The position numbers were made by a program, and so were the translations under genes. 64,000 nt of DNA from Diprion similis (lineage: Eukaryota > Arthropoda > Insecta > Hymenoptera > Diprionidae), in NCBI RefSeq assembly GCF_021155765.1, contig NC_060111.1:5163481-5227480 (forward strand), written 5' to 3'. Within the stretch, counting starts at the first letter, position 1, and each line of letters starts with the position of its first letter. This document shows positions 1-13,000 of this stretch, piece after piece. The notes beneath the pieces are model-generated. The model was not told where the DNA came from and made no database searches. It saw only the letters and a program-made list of their open reading frames with translations.

Positions 1-804
1 AGTTGACGTAGAAATCTGAAAAAATTAGGCAATTGTTTTCGAATTATTTGAAGTCGATTTGGGGGGTGGCGTGGCAAAAGTTCTTCAACACCCTAAATGA
101 GGGATACTACGATACCTTAGTGAACACAATGGCTCCTAAACTTGATTGACTTGGCTCTACATATACCATTTGAATGCAATTAATTCTGCTTTCGTGTACT
201 TACCGTGGTATTCAAAAAACATGCTAAATAGATGATGGCTTGATTGACGTGGTCCAGCTTGTCCTTTAAGTAAGACCAGTAAATTGGCCAATCACCAGCT
301 GGCTGGTGATTACAACTAATAAGGAACCCTAGGTAGTTCGCCCTTTCCGATTTTGATCTAGTTCACATATGTTGTAGTACATCGAAAACTAATTCACACG
401 CATATCTTTTTATCTGCTGATAAATGGTCTAGTGGGGTGAAAATTACCCCAGAGATGGACACGCAACGGGGTGATTCCTTGATGCACTTGATGAATTTGA
501 ATGAAATCAATGCTGAAATGTTTATATTTATTCATGATTAAAACATTACTATCGGCGTATCTCAGCACCTGAGTTCGTTTCCTGTCTCTGGTCGCGTTGA
601 CTACAACATATATGATCTGAATCCAAATCAGACGGGACGACCTACCTAAGGTTCCTTGTAAGTTTAGCCACTATTAACCGAATTTAACTTCTTTAATTTG
701 TAAATGTTGTTTCAGCAGCGTTAATTGTAAAATCATTTCACCGGATTTTCCTTTATATGAGGTTGCGTAAATATGAGGTGATTTCTAGAACTTTCTGCTA
801 TATT
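1..804. other. Intergenic DNA downstream of trypsin gene 1
   Basis: No coding region or RNA gene is visible. The stretch is AT-rich. Around 220-260 it weakly resembles the intergenic part of the 4.7-kb trypsin unit near 7.40 kb, so it may be the decayed spacer of an older cluster member. A 10-bp inverted repeat with a 2-nt centre lies at 290-311. Confidence 0.5.
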
Positions 805-810
805 TTTATT
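805..810 (-). terminator. Polyadenylation signal of trypsin gene 1
   Basis: AATAAA on the minus strand, about 80 nt past the stop codon of gene 1. The other intact cluster genes have the same hexamer at a similar distance. Confidence 0.7.
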
Positions 811-888
811 GGTATTACAACATCGGGAATGAAATGAAACTTCGTAATCAATCGGAAGGCTGGCCAGGTGCAGTTGATAGTCTGCTTC

Positions 889-1905
889 TTAGACTCCAGA
901 GTTCTCGCTGATCCAGTCGCGGTAGTAAGCGACTTCGGTGTAAGCACCGGGCCATCCAGCTCGGGCGCATCCGTTACCCCAGGAAACGACACCAGCAAGT
1001 ACATCATCGATCGCAAGAGGACCGCCAGAGTCACCCTGGCAAGCATCCTTGCCTCCGTCAGTGTAAGCGGCGCAGATTTGACCGTCGGGAATTCCTCCGT
1101 AGACGCTGTAGGCACTGCTGCAGTCAGCCTTGGAGATAATTGGGACCTCGACGATCTGGAGGACGGTGGAAGCGCTGCCTCCCTCGGTGGTGGTGCCCCA
1201 TCCGGTGATGACGGCGGTAGCACCAACTTCGGCTTCCTGGTCCTGATCGTACAAAGTAATGGCGGCGCGGGTTGAGTCCAGGGTGAGAGCTGACTCCAAT
1301 TTCATCAGAGCAATGTCGTTGATCGGGATTCCATAGCTGTTTGATGCGTAGTCGCTATGGCTGATGATGGAGGAAACGGAGGTTACGCTACCGCCGCTGT
1401 TGGAGTTGGTGGATCCAGCACGGATGGTGAACCAGGAACTGGGGTAGACTATGCAGTGAGCAGCGGTCAGGATCCAGGTGTCGGAAATAATGGCGCCACC
1501 GCAAATGCTGGAGCCGAAAATCTGGAGAGATACCTGGTAGGGCACTTCAGTGATGTCGACATCCTCACCACCAACGATACGGCCGGTTGGGCTCAGCGAA
1601 TTCAGGAGAGACCTGGGGGACGCAGCTAGAACACAGATTTGCGAGCTTTCGTGAAACGGTGGACAGTCGTTGAGTTATGGTATTTTCATTTGGTCATATG
1701 TTTTTTAGGGTTGAATATCTGAGACAGATTCGAAGGAACGAATGATCAAAGGTGTAAGAAATTTTCAAGCACTTCCGCACGTAAAAAGCAGAGCGAAGGT
1801 GATTTACTTCGAAAAAATTTTTATTTTTATTGAAAAGTATTCTCCACAAGATTGTTACTTACCAGCAACAGCCACGAGGGCGAGCAGGACCGAAACTTTC
1901 AGCAT
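889..1905 (-). CDS. Trypsin-like serine protease zymogen, gene 1
   Basis: Secreted S1A endopeptidase predicted to cleave after Lys/Arg, probably a digestive enzyme. Exon 1 is 1863-1905 and exon 2 is 889-1625, joined by a 237-nt phase-1 GT-AG intron (donor GTAAGT, acceptor TTCTAG). The product is 259 residues: a hydrophobic signal peptide of about 16, a propeptide ending SPTGR at residue 30, then the mature N-terminus IVGG. Catalytic His71 lies in TAAHC, Asp118 in NDIAL and Ser214 in GDSGGP. Asp208, Gly231 and Gly241 match S1-pocket positions 189, 216 and 226 of trypsin. Six cysteines give the three invertebrate-trypsin disulfides. It is the most diverged intact member, clearly different from genes 2-6 along its length. 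I chose the start because it is the only ATG that gives a signal peptide spliced in frame. An Arg before IVGG implies activation by trypsin itself. Confidence 0.93.
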
Positions 1906-1974
1906 TCTTGGAACCGTGCTGGATGCTTTGGCTTCTGAAGTCTGGATGGAAGTTGGTTCTCATCCAGCCGTTAA

Positions 1975-2112
1975 CTCTTTTTATAATATTGTGGCAACGA
2001 ATTTATCACGATCATCTAAATACGTGTTCCGCGATTGAGTCCGATTGAATATCTTTTTTAATTAATCTTGCGCAGTCAATTAGAATAAAGGACTTTTCGC
2101 TGATTCTTATCT
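1975..2112 (-). promoter_or_regulatory. Promoter of trypsin gene 1: TATA box and GATA sites
   Basis: On the minus strand TATAAAAAGAG occupies 1975-1985, about 70 nt before the ATG. TGATAA lies at 2003-2008 and AGATAAG at 2106-2112. Genes 2-4 have the same order at nearly the same spacing. GATA factors drive gut protease genes in insects; that they act here is inference. Confidence 0.6.
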
Positions 2113-3993
2113 CCGTATCCGTTGAAAGATTGGATAGGTTCAGATTTCAACTACGTTCTAATCGTTATTCTCAGAATTTCCGGTTTTTATTTCAATCTGG
2201 ATCCCAACAAGATCTAATTGATTTCGATGCACTTGGCATTTGGGTGACTATACTGTCGGACGCGATCAGACGAAAGATTCAGTAATCACTAGGTTGCCAT
2301 AACTCGGCGTTGCGATTTGGCTATCAAGAGAAAGTGCATCTTAAATTTTACGAGTATCATTTCATACATATTTTGCACTCTACTTTTTATGGTTTTATTC
2401 GATTTCAATTTAATTATTCCATAAAGTGTCTTCTTGGCATTCGTATACCTACAAATAATTGTTACAAAAGGTAGATGCATTCCATATGGAGGAAATATTC
2501 CAAGTGTATATTGTGTATCAAAAGGTAAGAAAAATAGATACGGCTCATGCCGCAAGTCACGATTGCTTAGATATCACTCATTGGCAGGTGTCACATATGA
2601 TTCTTTAATAACGCACGTGTCGAAAGTTTGATTTGAAAAGCTCTGATGGTGCCACTGCCAGTGAGTTGAATCAATGTTAGGCAATTTACACTCAATTAAA
2701 CAGTGCGTGAAATTTAATTATTCGAAAGTGCATATGCACCAACGAAAGCCATGATGTCGAAGAGTATTTCAGGCGTGTGCTCGAGTTTAAATTCTTGCCA
2801 CATTACTTACCAAGTTTAATAGAATCACATCCGCACTTCCACAGTGAATCGAGAATCTAATGAACTACGTTTTACAGTAGGAGCAGATGTTGGGCAAATT
2901 GAGATTCTAACTACATTCTAGGCCATCATATATTGAGAATAAACGATGATCCAAAACTTTATTTGTCTTCTGCTACAATGTCGATCACGTTTTTCATGGC
3001 ATTCAATCGAGACGTGTTACGTGATATCGAAGAGATGATGAGTAATTCTTTATCACTGATCATTTTTGGTTCGGAGAACCATCCATGATGGCGCTACTTA
3101 TACTACAGCTTTGATAAAAACATAACCGCAATAGGTGGCGACTAAGATGGAAATTTCACCAAGTTTTAACCTTCTAAGACTTACCGTTCGCCAGGGATAC
3201 CACATTAGAGTTTATCATTTTGACCTGACTGAGGTTAAAATACGAATTATTGTCGTGTTGTTATCAGCATAAAAAAATAACGAGAAAATATGCGTCTTAA
3301 ATTATGTGAAAAACTCTTACCTTTTCGAACATATTATTCATTTTTGGACAACTTTTCAAAATGTGTTTAGCGACTTCAGAGCGATTCAGGTGAGTTCGTA
3401 ACCTGGTGGAGAGTTGTACAACCCACACTTGATTTGCTTTGTTGGTGACTTTGGATCTACTTAACTCTGCTAGTTTGTCGGTACCTTGTTTTTTTACTGC
3501 TGTAATTACTGGCAGGTGTCGAAACTTGTCTGTGACAAAATGTGTGGCAATTAATTGCGTAAATTAGATGTGACCTTGGTAGGGTGAGTGATGTAATAGA
3601 TATTCTACTCAATTCGATTGCACTTTGTGGAAGCTGGATGGGCAAGAAATTCTTTAATGAAACTGAAGGGCCAGAGAAAGATTTGCAAAATGAAGTTGTC
3701 AAACACGGAATCTCGTGTCATTGAAGAAAATGAAGCATGTTGGATAATTATTCGATTTGCAATGAAACAGTTGCCAATAAGCATAGTAAGGTGGATGAAG
3801 GGATTTATCGGTACCTTAAAGTGTAACTGCTCTGTAAAGTCAGAGACAGGAAGTCTATCAAGACTGCCTGGACATGCATGGATATCGCTTCACCGACATC
3901 GATTTAATTGGAATGTACGTCCTTTTACGAAGGTGTATTGATAGGTATATGGGATGATGAATGGATTTTCGGAAAAATTTTCATTTGAATTGC
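2113..3993. other. Intergenic spacer between trypsin genes 1 and 2
   Basis: No supported gene. From about 3140 to 4028 the sequence is a diverged copy (a few percent substitutions plus small indels) of 7850-8742 and 12570-13458, the 3' flanks of genes 3 and 4. The rest (2113-3140) is AT-rich with no recognised feature. Confidence 0.6.
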
Positions 3994-3999
3994 TTTATT
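3994..3999 (-). terminator. Polyadenylation signal of trypsin gene 2
   Basis: AATAAA on the minus strand, about 85 nt after the stop codon of gene 2. Confidence 0.7.
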
Positions 4000-4082
4000 T
4001 TCGTTGATATTACAAGTTCAGGAATGACGTAGAGCCTCACAGTTGATTAGAGGGTAGAGAAGTCCAGTTAAGCGAGTGCTTC

Positions 4083-5134
4083 TTAGATTCCAGAGTTGGT
4101 GGAGATCCAGCTGCGGTAGGAAGCGACCTCGGTGTATACACCGGGCCATCCAGCGCGGGCACATCCGTTACCCCAGGAAACGACACCAGCGAGACGTCCG
4201 CTGATGGCGAGGGGACCACCAGAGTCGCCTTGGCAGGCGTCCATGCCTCCCTCAGGAACAGCGGCACAGATCTGGCCGTCGGGAAGTCCTCCCCAGATGC
4301 TGTAGGCGGAGCTGCAGTCAGACTTGGAGACAATTGGGACGGTGACGGTCTGGAGGACGACTGGAGAACTGCCTCCCTCGGTGAGGGCACCCCATCCGGT
4401 GATGACGGCGGAAGCACCGACAACGGCTTCCTCGTTGGCGTTGTACAGAGAAATGGCGGCACGGGTGGATCCCAGGGAGACGGCGCTGCTCAGACGGATG
4501 AGAGCAATGTCGTTGATTGGGATTCCCCATCTGTTCGAGCTGTAGCTGGCGTGGTTGATGACGGAGGCGAACGAGGTCGTGCTACCGCCGCTGTTGGAAA
4601 GGGTGGATCCAGAGCGGATGGTGAACCAGGAAGTGGGGTAGACCATGCAGTGAGCAGCGGTCAAGACCCAGGTGTCGGAGATGAGGGCACCACCACAGAT
4701 GTGGGAGCCGAAGACCTGGAGAGATACCTGGTAGGGTACTTCATCGATGGAGGTAGCGACACCACCGACGATACGCCCGGTGGGGCTCAGCTCGTTCAGG
4801 CGGGACACGGGCTCCGCAACTGAAACACAAATGGTCAGGTTATTGTTGCACGGTCAACGCTCGCTGGTCCGTGAAACTTCCAGTCAGGCACGTACTACTT
4901 CAATGTTGAATACTTCCCAGATAATGAAAAAAAATTAATTCAAGTGACACGGGGCTGCTCTTCTAACTCGAACTTGGAAAGTTTTTCTCCCGCGAAGCAG
5001 AGCGAACACCATTTATTTGGTGGATGGAATTTAATTGCGATTGAAAAATTTTCTCCACACGATGTGGAAGAGGGTTGGTTAGCTTACTCACCAGCGGCAG
5101 CCACGAGGGCAAACAGGATCGCAACTTTCATCAT
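4083..5134 (-). CDS. Trypsin-like serine protease zymogen, gene 2
   Basis: Secreted trypsin, likely digestive. Exon 1 is 5092-5134 and exon 2 is 4083-4819; the 272-nt phase-1 intron has donor GTGAGT and an acceptor in a TTTGTGTTTCAG context. Of 259 residues, about 16 are signal peptide, the propeptide ends SPTGR at residue 30, and IVGG starts the mature enzyme. His71, Asp118 and Ser214 form the triad; Asp208, Gly231 and Gly241 give trypsin specificity; disulfides are expected at 56-72, 183-199 and 210-234. The first of two adjacent ATGs is taken as start. The residue before the S1 Asp is Met, where genes 1 and 6 have Lys. The coding sequence is much GC-richer than its flanks, as expected for a highly expressed gene. 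The protein is identical to those of genes 3 and 4. Confidence 0.95.
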
Positions 5135-5203
5135 CTTCAGAACCGCGCTTGATGCTTCGATTTCTGAAATCCGGATGGGAGTTGTTTAACATTTGTCTGC
5201 CGG

Positions 5204-5341
5204 CTCTTTTTATACCATTCTGGCTATAATTTTATCACGATTACCTGAATCTACACCACGTGATTGCGTGTTATTAAATATTTTTTTCAATTAATCTCGT
5301 CCGGTCAATCAAACAAACGAACGCCTTACTGATTCTTATCT
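5204..5341 (-). promoter_or_regulatory. Promoter of trypsin gene 2: TATA box and GATA sites
   Basis: Minus-strand TATAAAAAGAG at 5204-5214, TGATAA at 5232-5237 and AGATAAG at 5335-5341. The core matches gene 1 in order and spacing although the two genes have otherwise diverged. Confidence 0.62.
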
Positions 5342-8300
5342 TTATATATCAGTCCCAAGATTGGGTAAGCTCAGATTTCATCAGTCCTCCAATTCTGGCA
5401 GTCATAATTAACGATTTTATATGCAGACGCATCAATATCTAATCATTTTCCGTAGACTTGATACTTCAGAGTTATGTACACCACGATTACTTGCTGTCCG
5501 CTGCTCGACAGGTACAGTACCGGACACAGCAAACGGGGGATTCAGTCACTTTTTTCAATCGATAGTACTGTAGACCAAGTCAAACTTTTCGAGTTAGCCT
5601 TTTCCATTCTTGGCAGTTTTTTCATGAATTCGTCCTCTCCCGGAAAACGCTTTTCCGAAGTTTGTCCTTTTGGTTTCTCAGTCAAGACTTTCTCTGGTAC
5701 CCATACATCTCTGTTGTGAATCTGATATAAATTGAAAGATTGGGTTCCTTGTGCAGCTGGTACAGTTCGTGTTTGCATTTTATTCTCCAGAATCCCCTGT
5801 CGCAACCTTCTACTCTGAAAGCTATCCAGTAGCCATGGAATAGTAGTGATTGTTTAGGCTATGTTTTTCTAAAATGGTACCACATGGATGAGTGTCTTTT
5901 AGAGCCGTAATTTTGTTTTTCTGAAAACGTTTCTCGACTTCATGACGGATAGTAGTGAGAAAAAGGTGCGATTTGCTACGGCTCTTCGCTTCGTAACTCT
6001 CTTTGTCTCTTCGTTGTTTGTTATAAGTTCTGGTAATAATCCTAGTTAGGTGAACCGTTTTGTCACCTCAAAGTTATAATATTCCAGATGAATATCTCGC
6101 TCTAAACCGTTTCTTTGTTTCTATAATTTTGCACATTAAATTTGATCTCATCTTCCAGAATTCTAATAATGTTGAATGGTATGGTATTCTAGCCTTACCC
6201 AACTTTGAGGTAGAAGTCCTCATCTTTAAAATCAGCTCCGCCTTTAGTTTGCATGTGTGAGATGATAATGGATAGTTGAAAATACTTCATATTCTTTCTT
6301 ACACGTACTAAATTGTTGTACTGCTGACGATTAAAGGACCTAACCAGGTTTGGATGTGAAATTTACCCCTTAATCAAATCGGCTTAGTCATATATAAACT
6401 TGCTGTTAGTCCCAAAATAACAAGTTTGACTAAATTTGAACCAACTATCCTGTCCTAGGCTTTAAACCAACAGAAACGTGATTTTCAATTGTTATACGAT
6501 TTGGACAACACTTTCGCTTTGAAAATTATTTAAAAAATCATCATTTTTTCAAATACTTGTGTTTTTCTAAGGGATTTTTATCAATTTTTTCGGTGCCAAA
6601 TTTGAGCTGTAAAAAATTTGTTGAGGTTCAAATTGCTGATTACTGATGGAATTCGTAAAGCGATATCATTTACATTTTCAATTTCTCCACAGAAGTCCGG
6701 CATTGCTGAAAAAAAGTTTTAAAATGTTGTCTTGAACCCGTTTCGCATGAAAGTGACCAAGCTAGTTTTTGGACATATTTTGGTTTCACCAGTTTTCCAA
6801 ACAATTCTAAATACTCTAATATTTACTCAATGATTTATCGAATCGAGAATTGGTTATATCTCATTTCAGCTGGTATAACTTCTCCATTTTATAAAACATA
6901 TGAGGATGTCGTGAGGCAACGTATAGTCTGCTCATTCCTCGTTATTATCATTATTGATAACAGGATCAATCGACTTGTGTAGTCTCAAAAACTTCACTTA
7001 ATTTCTCTGCGAGATATTGATCAGCTAGCTGGAAATACTGAAATTGTCTTCATAATCGTCCATTTCGTTTTCGTCGGTCGTTCAATGGTTGATCTTCTGC
7101 CTGCCATACGTGTCCCCGACAAATTACGTCATTCGATTGTCCTAAGACAGGTAGCGAATTCAGTTGCTAATAAAACCTCAGTGAATCTCTTAAATCAATC
7201 GCAGTCCGTAGGATCCAAACACAGATTGCTACATAAAACACAGACCGGGCAAGAAATGTAGGGGAAAACTCTAGCTGATGTCCATTATAGCATATCATGG
7301 CGTGACCAATAAAGTACGTGTTCGATTGAATTCGATTAGTACCACTACATAATTCACTCGTTGCTAAACTTTAAAATCCTGCCAAATATTAGTGACGGCT
7401 TGCATGACGTGGCTCAGTTCGTCATCCGAAATTTTAAACAATCATACGGCTGCCACTCTTTGAATCTATTAGTCCACAAAAATATTTGTATAATTCTTTG
7501 AGCCGAAGGTAATTTAAATGGCATCCTACAGGCACCCAAAGTAAGATTCTAGCTTGCCTGCTAGTGCTAGTTGTACCGATGATGTACTTCAATTTGATTC
7601 TCTAGTTTCACGAATGTTCAGTACTGAAAAATTCTATTCTCATATCGCTAGTGTTACTAGTGGTTGTAACAATAAATGTACTGTGAATTACAGTTTGAGA
7701 TAAATGCTTACTTGTTTTTCTTCAATTGCGATTCACTCTTGACGGTGAAACAATAATATGGGCCAGTCCACCAATTATCAAGGAATGATCTGGACGTCAA
7801 AATATTGATTTTTCTGAAAATTTGTCCTCTTTTAGTGTCTACTAAGATTGGAAACTTCGCCAAGTTTTAACTTTCTAGGACTTACCTTTCACCAGGAATA
7901 CCAGATTAAAGTTTATCATTTTGACCTGACTGAGGTTGAAATACGAATTATTATCGTATCGTTATCGACATAAAGAAATAACGAAAAAATATGCGTCTTA
8001 TGTGATAGACTCTTACCTTTTTGAATATATAATTCATTTTTGGACAACTTTTCAAAATGTGTTTGACGACTCCAGAGCGAGTGGGGTGAGTTGGTAACCT
8101 GGTGGAGAGTTGTACTACCTACACATGATTTGCTTTGTTGGTGACGTAGGATCTACTTGACTCTGGTAGTTTGTCGGTACCTTGTTTTCTTACTACTGTA
8201 ATTACTGATAGATGTCAATACTTGCCTGTTACAAGATGTGTGGCAATTAATTGCATAAATTAGATGTGACCTTGGTTAATTGATTATCGTTATTGAATCG

Positions 8301-8707
8301 AAATGAATTCTTTTATAGGGTATTTGATGTGATAGATATTCTGCCTAGTTCGATTGCACTTTGCGGAAGCTGGATGGGCAAGAAGTTCTGTAATGAAACT
8401 GAAAGGCCAGAGAAAGATTTGAAAAATGAAGTTGTCAAACACGGAATCTCGTGTCATTGAAGAAAATGATTTGCAATAAAACAGTTGCCAATAAGCATAG
8501 TAAGGTGGATGAAGGGATTTATCGGTACCCTTAAGTATAACTGCTCTGTACAGTCAGAGACAGGAAGTCTTTCAAGACTGCCTGGACATGCATGAATATC
8601 GCTTCACCGACATCGATTTATTTGGAATGGACTTTCTTTTACGAAGGTGCGTTGATAGGGGTGTGGGATGGTTAATGGATCTTCGGAAAAATTTTCATTT
8701 GAATTGC
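5342..8707. other. Spacer between trypsin genes 2 and 3
   Basis: No gene seen: reading frames are short and none looks coding. This spacer is nearly identical to 10056-13423. Its left third (to about 6.3 kb) is also homologous, at lower identity, to 14694-15770 upstream of gene 4. Confidence 0.6.
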
Positions 8708-8713
8708 TTTATT
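8708..8713 (-). terminator. Polyadenylation signal of trypsin gene 3
   Basis: AATAAA on the minus strand, same relative position as in genes 2 and 4. Confidence 0.7.
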
Positions 8714-8796
8714 TTTGTTGATATTACAAGTTCAGGCATAAAGTAGAGCCTCACAGTTGATTAGAGGGTAGAGAAGTCCAGTTAAGCGAGTGCTTC

Positions 8797-9848
8797 TTAG
8801 ATTCCAGAGTTGGTGGAGATCCAGCTGCGGTAGGAAGCGACCTCGGTGTATACACCGGGCCATCCAGCGCGGGCACATCCGTTACCCCAGGAAACGACAC
8901 CAGCGAGACGTCCGCTGATGGCGAGGGGACCACCAGAGTCGCCTTGGCAGGCGTCCATGCCTCCCTCAGGAACAGCGGCACAGATCTGGCCGTCGGGAAG
9001 TCCTCCCCAGATGCTGTAGGCGGAGCTGCAGTCAGACTTGGAGACAATTGGGACGGTGACGGTCTGGAGGACGACTGGAGAACTGCCTCCCTCGGTGAGG
9101 GCACCCCATCCGGTGATGACGGCGGAAGCACCGACAACGGCTTCCTCGTTGGCGTTGTACAGAGAAATGGCGGCACGGGTGGATCCCAGGGAGACGGCGC
9201 TGCTCAGACGGATGAGAGCAATGTCGTTGATTGGGATTCCCCATCTGTTCGAGCTGTAGCTGGCGTGGTTGATGACGGAGGCGAACGAGGTCGTGCTACC
9301 GCCGCTGTTGGAAAGGGTGGATCCAGAGCGGATGGTGAACCAGGAAGTGGGGTAGACCATGCAGTGAGCAGCGGTCAAGACCCAGGTGTCGGAGATGAGG
9401 GCACCACCACAGATGTGGGAGCCGAAGACCTGGAGAGATACCTGGTAGGGTACTTCATCGATGGAGGTAGCGACACCACCGACGATACGCCCGGTGGGGC
9501 TCAGCTCGTTCAGGCGGGACACGGGCTCCGCAACTGAAACACAAATGGTCAGGTTATTGTTGCACGGTCAACGCTCGCTGGTCCGTGAAACTTCCAGTCA
9601 GGCACGTACTACTTCAATGTTGAATACTTCCCAGATAATGAAAAAAAATTAATTCAAGTGACACGGGGCTGCTCTTCTAACTCGAACTTGGAAAGTTTTT
9701 CTCCCGCGAAGCAGAGCGAACACCATTTATTTGGTGGATGGAATTTAATTGCGATTGAAAAATTTTCTCCACACGATGTGGAAGAGGGTTGGTTAGCTTA
9801 CTCACCAGCGGCAGCCACGAGGGCAAACAGGATCGCAACTTTCATCAT
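8797..9848 (-). CDS. Trypsin-like serine protease zymogen, gene 3
   Basis: Exact duplicate of gene 2, shifted by 4714 bp. Exon 1 is 9806-9848 and exon 2 is 8797-9533, with the same 272-nt phase-1 intron. It encodes the same 259-residue preprotrypsin with triad His71/Asp118/Ser214 and S1 residues Asp208/Gly231/Gly241. I see no nucleotide difference from gene 2 in exons, intron or core promoter, so it would add gene dosage, not a new specificity. Such identity suggests very recent duplication or continuing gene conversion; an assembly duplication must also be considered. Confidence 0.93.
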
Positions 9849-9917
9849 CTTCAGAACCGCGCTTGATGCTTCGATTTCTGAAATCCGGATGGGAGTTGTT
9901 TAACATTTGTCTGCCGG

Positions 9918-10055
9918 CTCTTTTTATACCATTCTGGCTATAATTTTATCACGATTACCTGAATCTACACCACGTGATTGCGTGTTATTAAATATTTTTT
10001 TCAATTAATCTCGTCCGGTCAATCAAACAAACGAACGCCTTACTGATTCTTATCT
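9918..10055 (-). promoter_or_regulatory. Promoter of trypsin gene 3: TATA box and GATA sites
   Basis: Minus-strand TATAAAAAGAG at 9918-9928, TGATAA at 9946-9951 and AGATAAG at 10049-10055. Identical to the gene 2 promoter. Confidence 0.6.
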
Positions 10056-13000
10056 TTATATATCAGTCCCAAGATTGGGTAAGCTCAGATTTCATCAGTC
10101 CTCCAATTCTGGCAGTCATAATTAACGATTTTATATGCAGACGCATCAATATCTAATCATTTTCCGTAGACTTGATACTTCAGAGTTATGTACACCACGA
10201 TTACTTGCTGTCCGCTGCTCGACAGGTACAGTACCGGACACAGCAAACGGGGGATTCAGTCACTTTTTTCAATCGATAGTACTGTAGACCAAGTCAAACT
10301 TTTCGAGTTAGCCTTTTCCATTCTTGGCAGTTTTTTCATGAATTCGTCCTCTCCCGGAAAACGCTTTTCCGAAGTTTGTCCTTTTGGTTTCTCAGTCAAG
10401 ACTTTCTCTGGTACCCATACATCTCTGTTGTGAATCTGATATAAATTGAAAGATTGGGTTCCTTGTGCAGCTGGTACAGTTCGTGTTTGCATTTTATTCT
10501 CCAGAATCCCCTGTCGCAACCTTCTACTCTGAAAGCTATCCAGTAGCCATGGAATAGTAGTGATTGTTTAGGCTATGTTTTTCTAAAATGGTACCACATG
10601 GATGAGTGTCTTTTAGAGCCGTAATTTTGTTTTTCTGAAAACGTTTCTCGACTTCATGACGGATAGTAGTGAGAAAAAGGTGCGATTTGCTACGGCTCTT
10701 CGCTTCGTAACTCTCTTTGTCTCTTCGTTGTTTGTTATAAGTTCTGGTAATAATCCTAGTTAGGTGAACCGTTTTGTCACCTCAAAGTTATAATATTCCA
10801 GATGAATATCTCGCTCTAAACCGTTTCTTTGTTTCTATAATTTTGCACATTAAATTTGATCTCATCTTCCAGAATTCTAATAATGTTGAATGGTATGGTA
10901 TTCTAGCCTTACCCAACTTTGAGGTAGAAGTCCTCATCTTTAAAATCAGCTCCGCCTTTAGTTTGCATGTGTGAGATGATAATGGATAGTTGAAAATACT
11001 TCATATTCTTTCTTACACGTACTAAATTGTTGTACTGCTGACGATTAAAGGACCTAACCAGGTTTGGATGTGAAATTTACCCCTTAATCAAATCGGCTTA
11101 GTCATATATAAACTTGCTGTTAGTCCCAAAATAACAAGTTTGACTAAATTTGAACCAACTATCCTCAGTCCTAGGCTTTAAACCAACAGAAACGTGATTT
11201 TCAATTGTTATACGATTTGGACAACACTTTCGCTTTGAAAATTATTTAAAAAATCATCATTTTTTCAAATACTTGTGTTTTTCTAAGGGATTTTTATCAA
11301 TTTTTTCGGTGCCAAATTTGAGCTGTAAAAAATTTGTTGAGGTTCAAATTGCTGATTACTGATGGAATTTGTAAAGCGATATCATTTACATTTTCAATTT
11401 CTCCACAGAAGTCCGGCATTGCTGAAAAAAAGTTTTAAAATGTTGTCTTGAACCCGTTTCGCATGAAAGTGACCAAACTAGTTTTTGGACATATTTTGGT
11501 TTCACCAGTTTTCCAAACAATTCTAAATACTCTAATATTTACTCAATGATTTATCGAATCGAGAATTGGTTATATCTCATTTCAGCTTGTATAACTTCTC
11601 CATTTTATAAAACATATGAGGATGTCGTGAGGCAACGTATAGTCTGCTCATTCCTCGTTATTATCATTATTGATAACAGGATCAATCGACTTGTGTAGTC
11701 TCAAAAACTTCACTTAATTTCTCTGCGAGATATTGATCAGCTAGCTGGAAATACTGAAATTGTCTTCATAATCGTCCATTTCGTTTTCGTCGGTCGTTCA
11801 ATGGTTGATCTTCTGCCTGCCATACGTGTCCCCGACAAATTACGTCATTCGATTGTCCTAAGACAGGTAGCGAATTCAGTTGCTAATAAAACCTCAGTGA
11901 ATCTCTGAAATCAATCGCAGTCCGTAGGATCCAAACACAGATTGCTACATAAAACACAGACCGGGCAAGAAATGTAGGGGAAAACTCTAGCTGATGTCCA
12001 TTATAGCATATCATGGCGTGACCAATAAAGTACGTGTTCGATTGAATTCGATTAGTACCACTACATAATTCACTCGTTGCTAAACTTTAAAATCCTGCCA
12101 AATATTAGTGACGGCTTGCATGACGTGGCTCAGTTCGTCATCCGAAATTTTAAACAATCATACGGCTGCCACTCTTTGAATCTATTAGTCCACAAAAATA
12201 TTTGTATAATTCTTTGAGCCGAAGGTAATTTAAATGGCATCCTACAGGCACCCAAAGTAAGATTCTAGCTTGCCTGCTAGTGCTAGTTGTACCGATGATG
12301 TACTTCAATTTGATTCTCTAGTTTCACGAATGTTCAGTACTGAAAAATTCTATTCTCATATCGCTAGTGTTACTAGTGGTTGTAACAATAAATGTACTGT
12401 GAATTACAGTTTGAGATAAATGCTTACTTGTTTTTCTTCAATTGCGATTCACTCTTGACGGTGAAACAATAATATGGGCCAGTCCACCAATTATCAAGGA
12501 ATGATCTGGACGTCAAAATATTGATTTTTCTGAAAATTTGTCCTCTTTTAGTGTCTACTAAGATTGGAAACTTCGCCAAGTTTTAACTTTCTAGGACTTA
12601 CCTTTCACCAGGAATACCAGATTAAAGTTTATCATTTTGACCTGACTGAGGTTGAAATACGAATTATTATCGTATCGTTATCGACATAAAGAAATAACGA
12701 AAAAATATGCGTCTTATGTGATAGACTCTTACCTTTTTGAATATATAATTCATTTTTGGACAACTTTTCAAAATGTGTTTGACGACTCCAGAGAGAGTGG
12801 GGTGAGTTGGTAACCTGGTGGAGAGTTGTACTACCTACACATGATTTGCTTTGTTGGTGACGTAGGATCTACTTGACTCTGGTAGTTTGTCGGTACCTTG
12901 TTTTCTTACTACTGTAATTACTGATAGATGTCAATACTTGCCTGTTACAAGATGTGTGGCAATTAATTGCATAAATTAGATGTGACCTTGGTTAATTGAT

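Larger units (their letters stand above)
4029..8742. repeat. Tandem segmental duplication, unit 1 (4714 bp)
   Basis: This block holds trypsin gene 2 and the spacer upstream of it. It is repeated almost base for base at 8743-13458, and its first 1.23 kb again at 13459-14693. The left edge is sharp: sequence left of 4029 is clearly diverged from that left of 8743. Reading both copies, I see about six substitutions and one 2-nt indel, all between about 6.4 and 8.1 kb of this unit; the gene and promoter halves look identical. Confidence 0.88.

Noticed and set aside
8944-9537. Plus-strand frames of about 197 codons opposite trypsin genes 2, 3, 4 (4230, 8944, 13660) and 218 codons opposite gene 6 (18390)
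   Set aside because: Antisense shadows of GC-rich, codon-biased trypsin exons. The products are Gly/Asp-rich with no domain, and the real genes are on the minus strand with splice sites and signal peptides.
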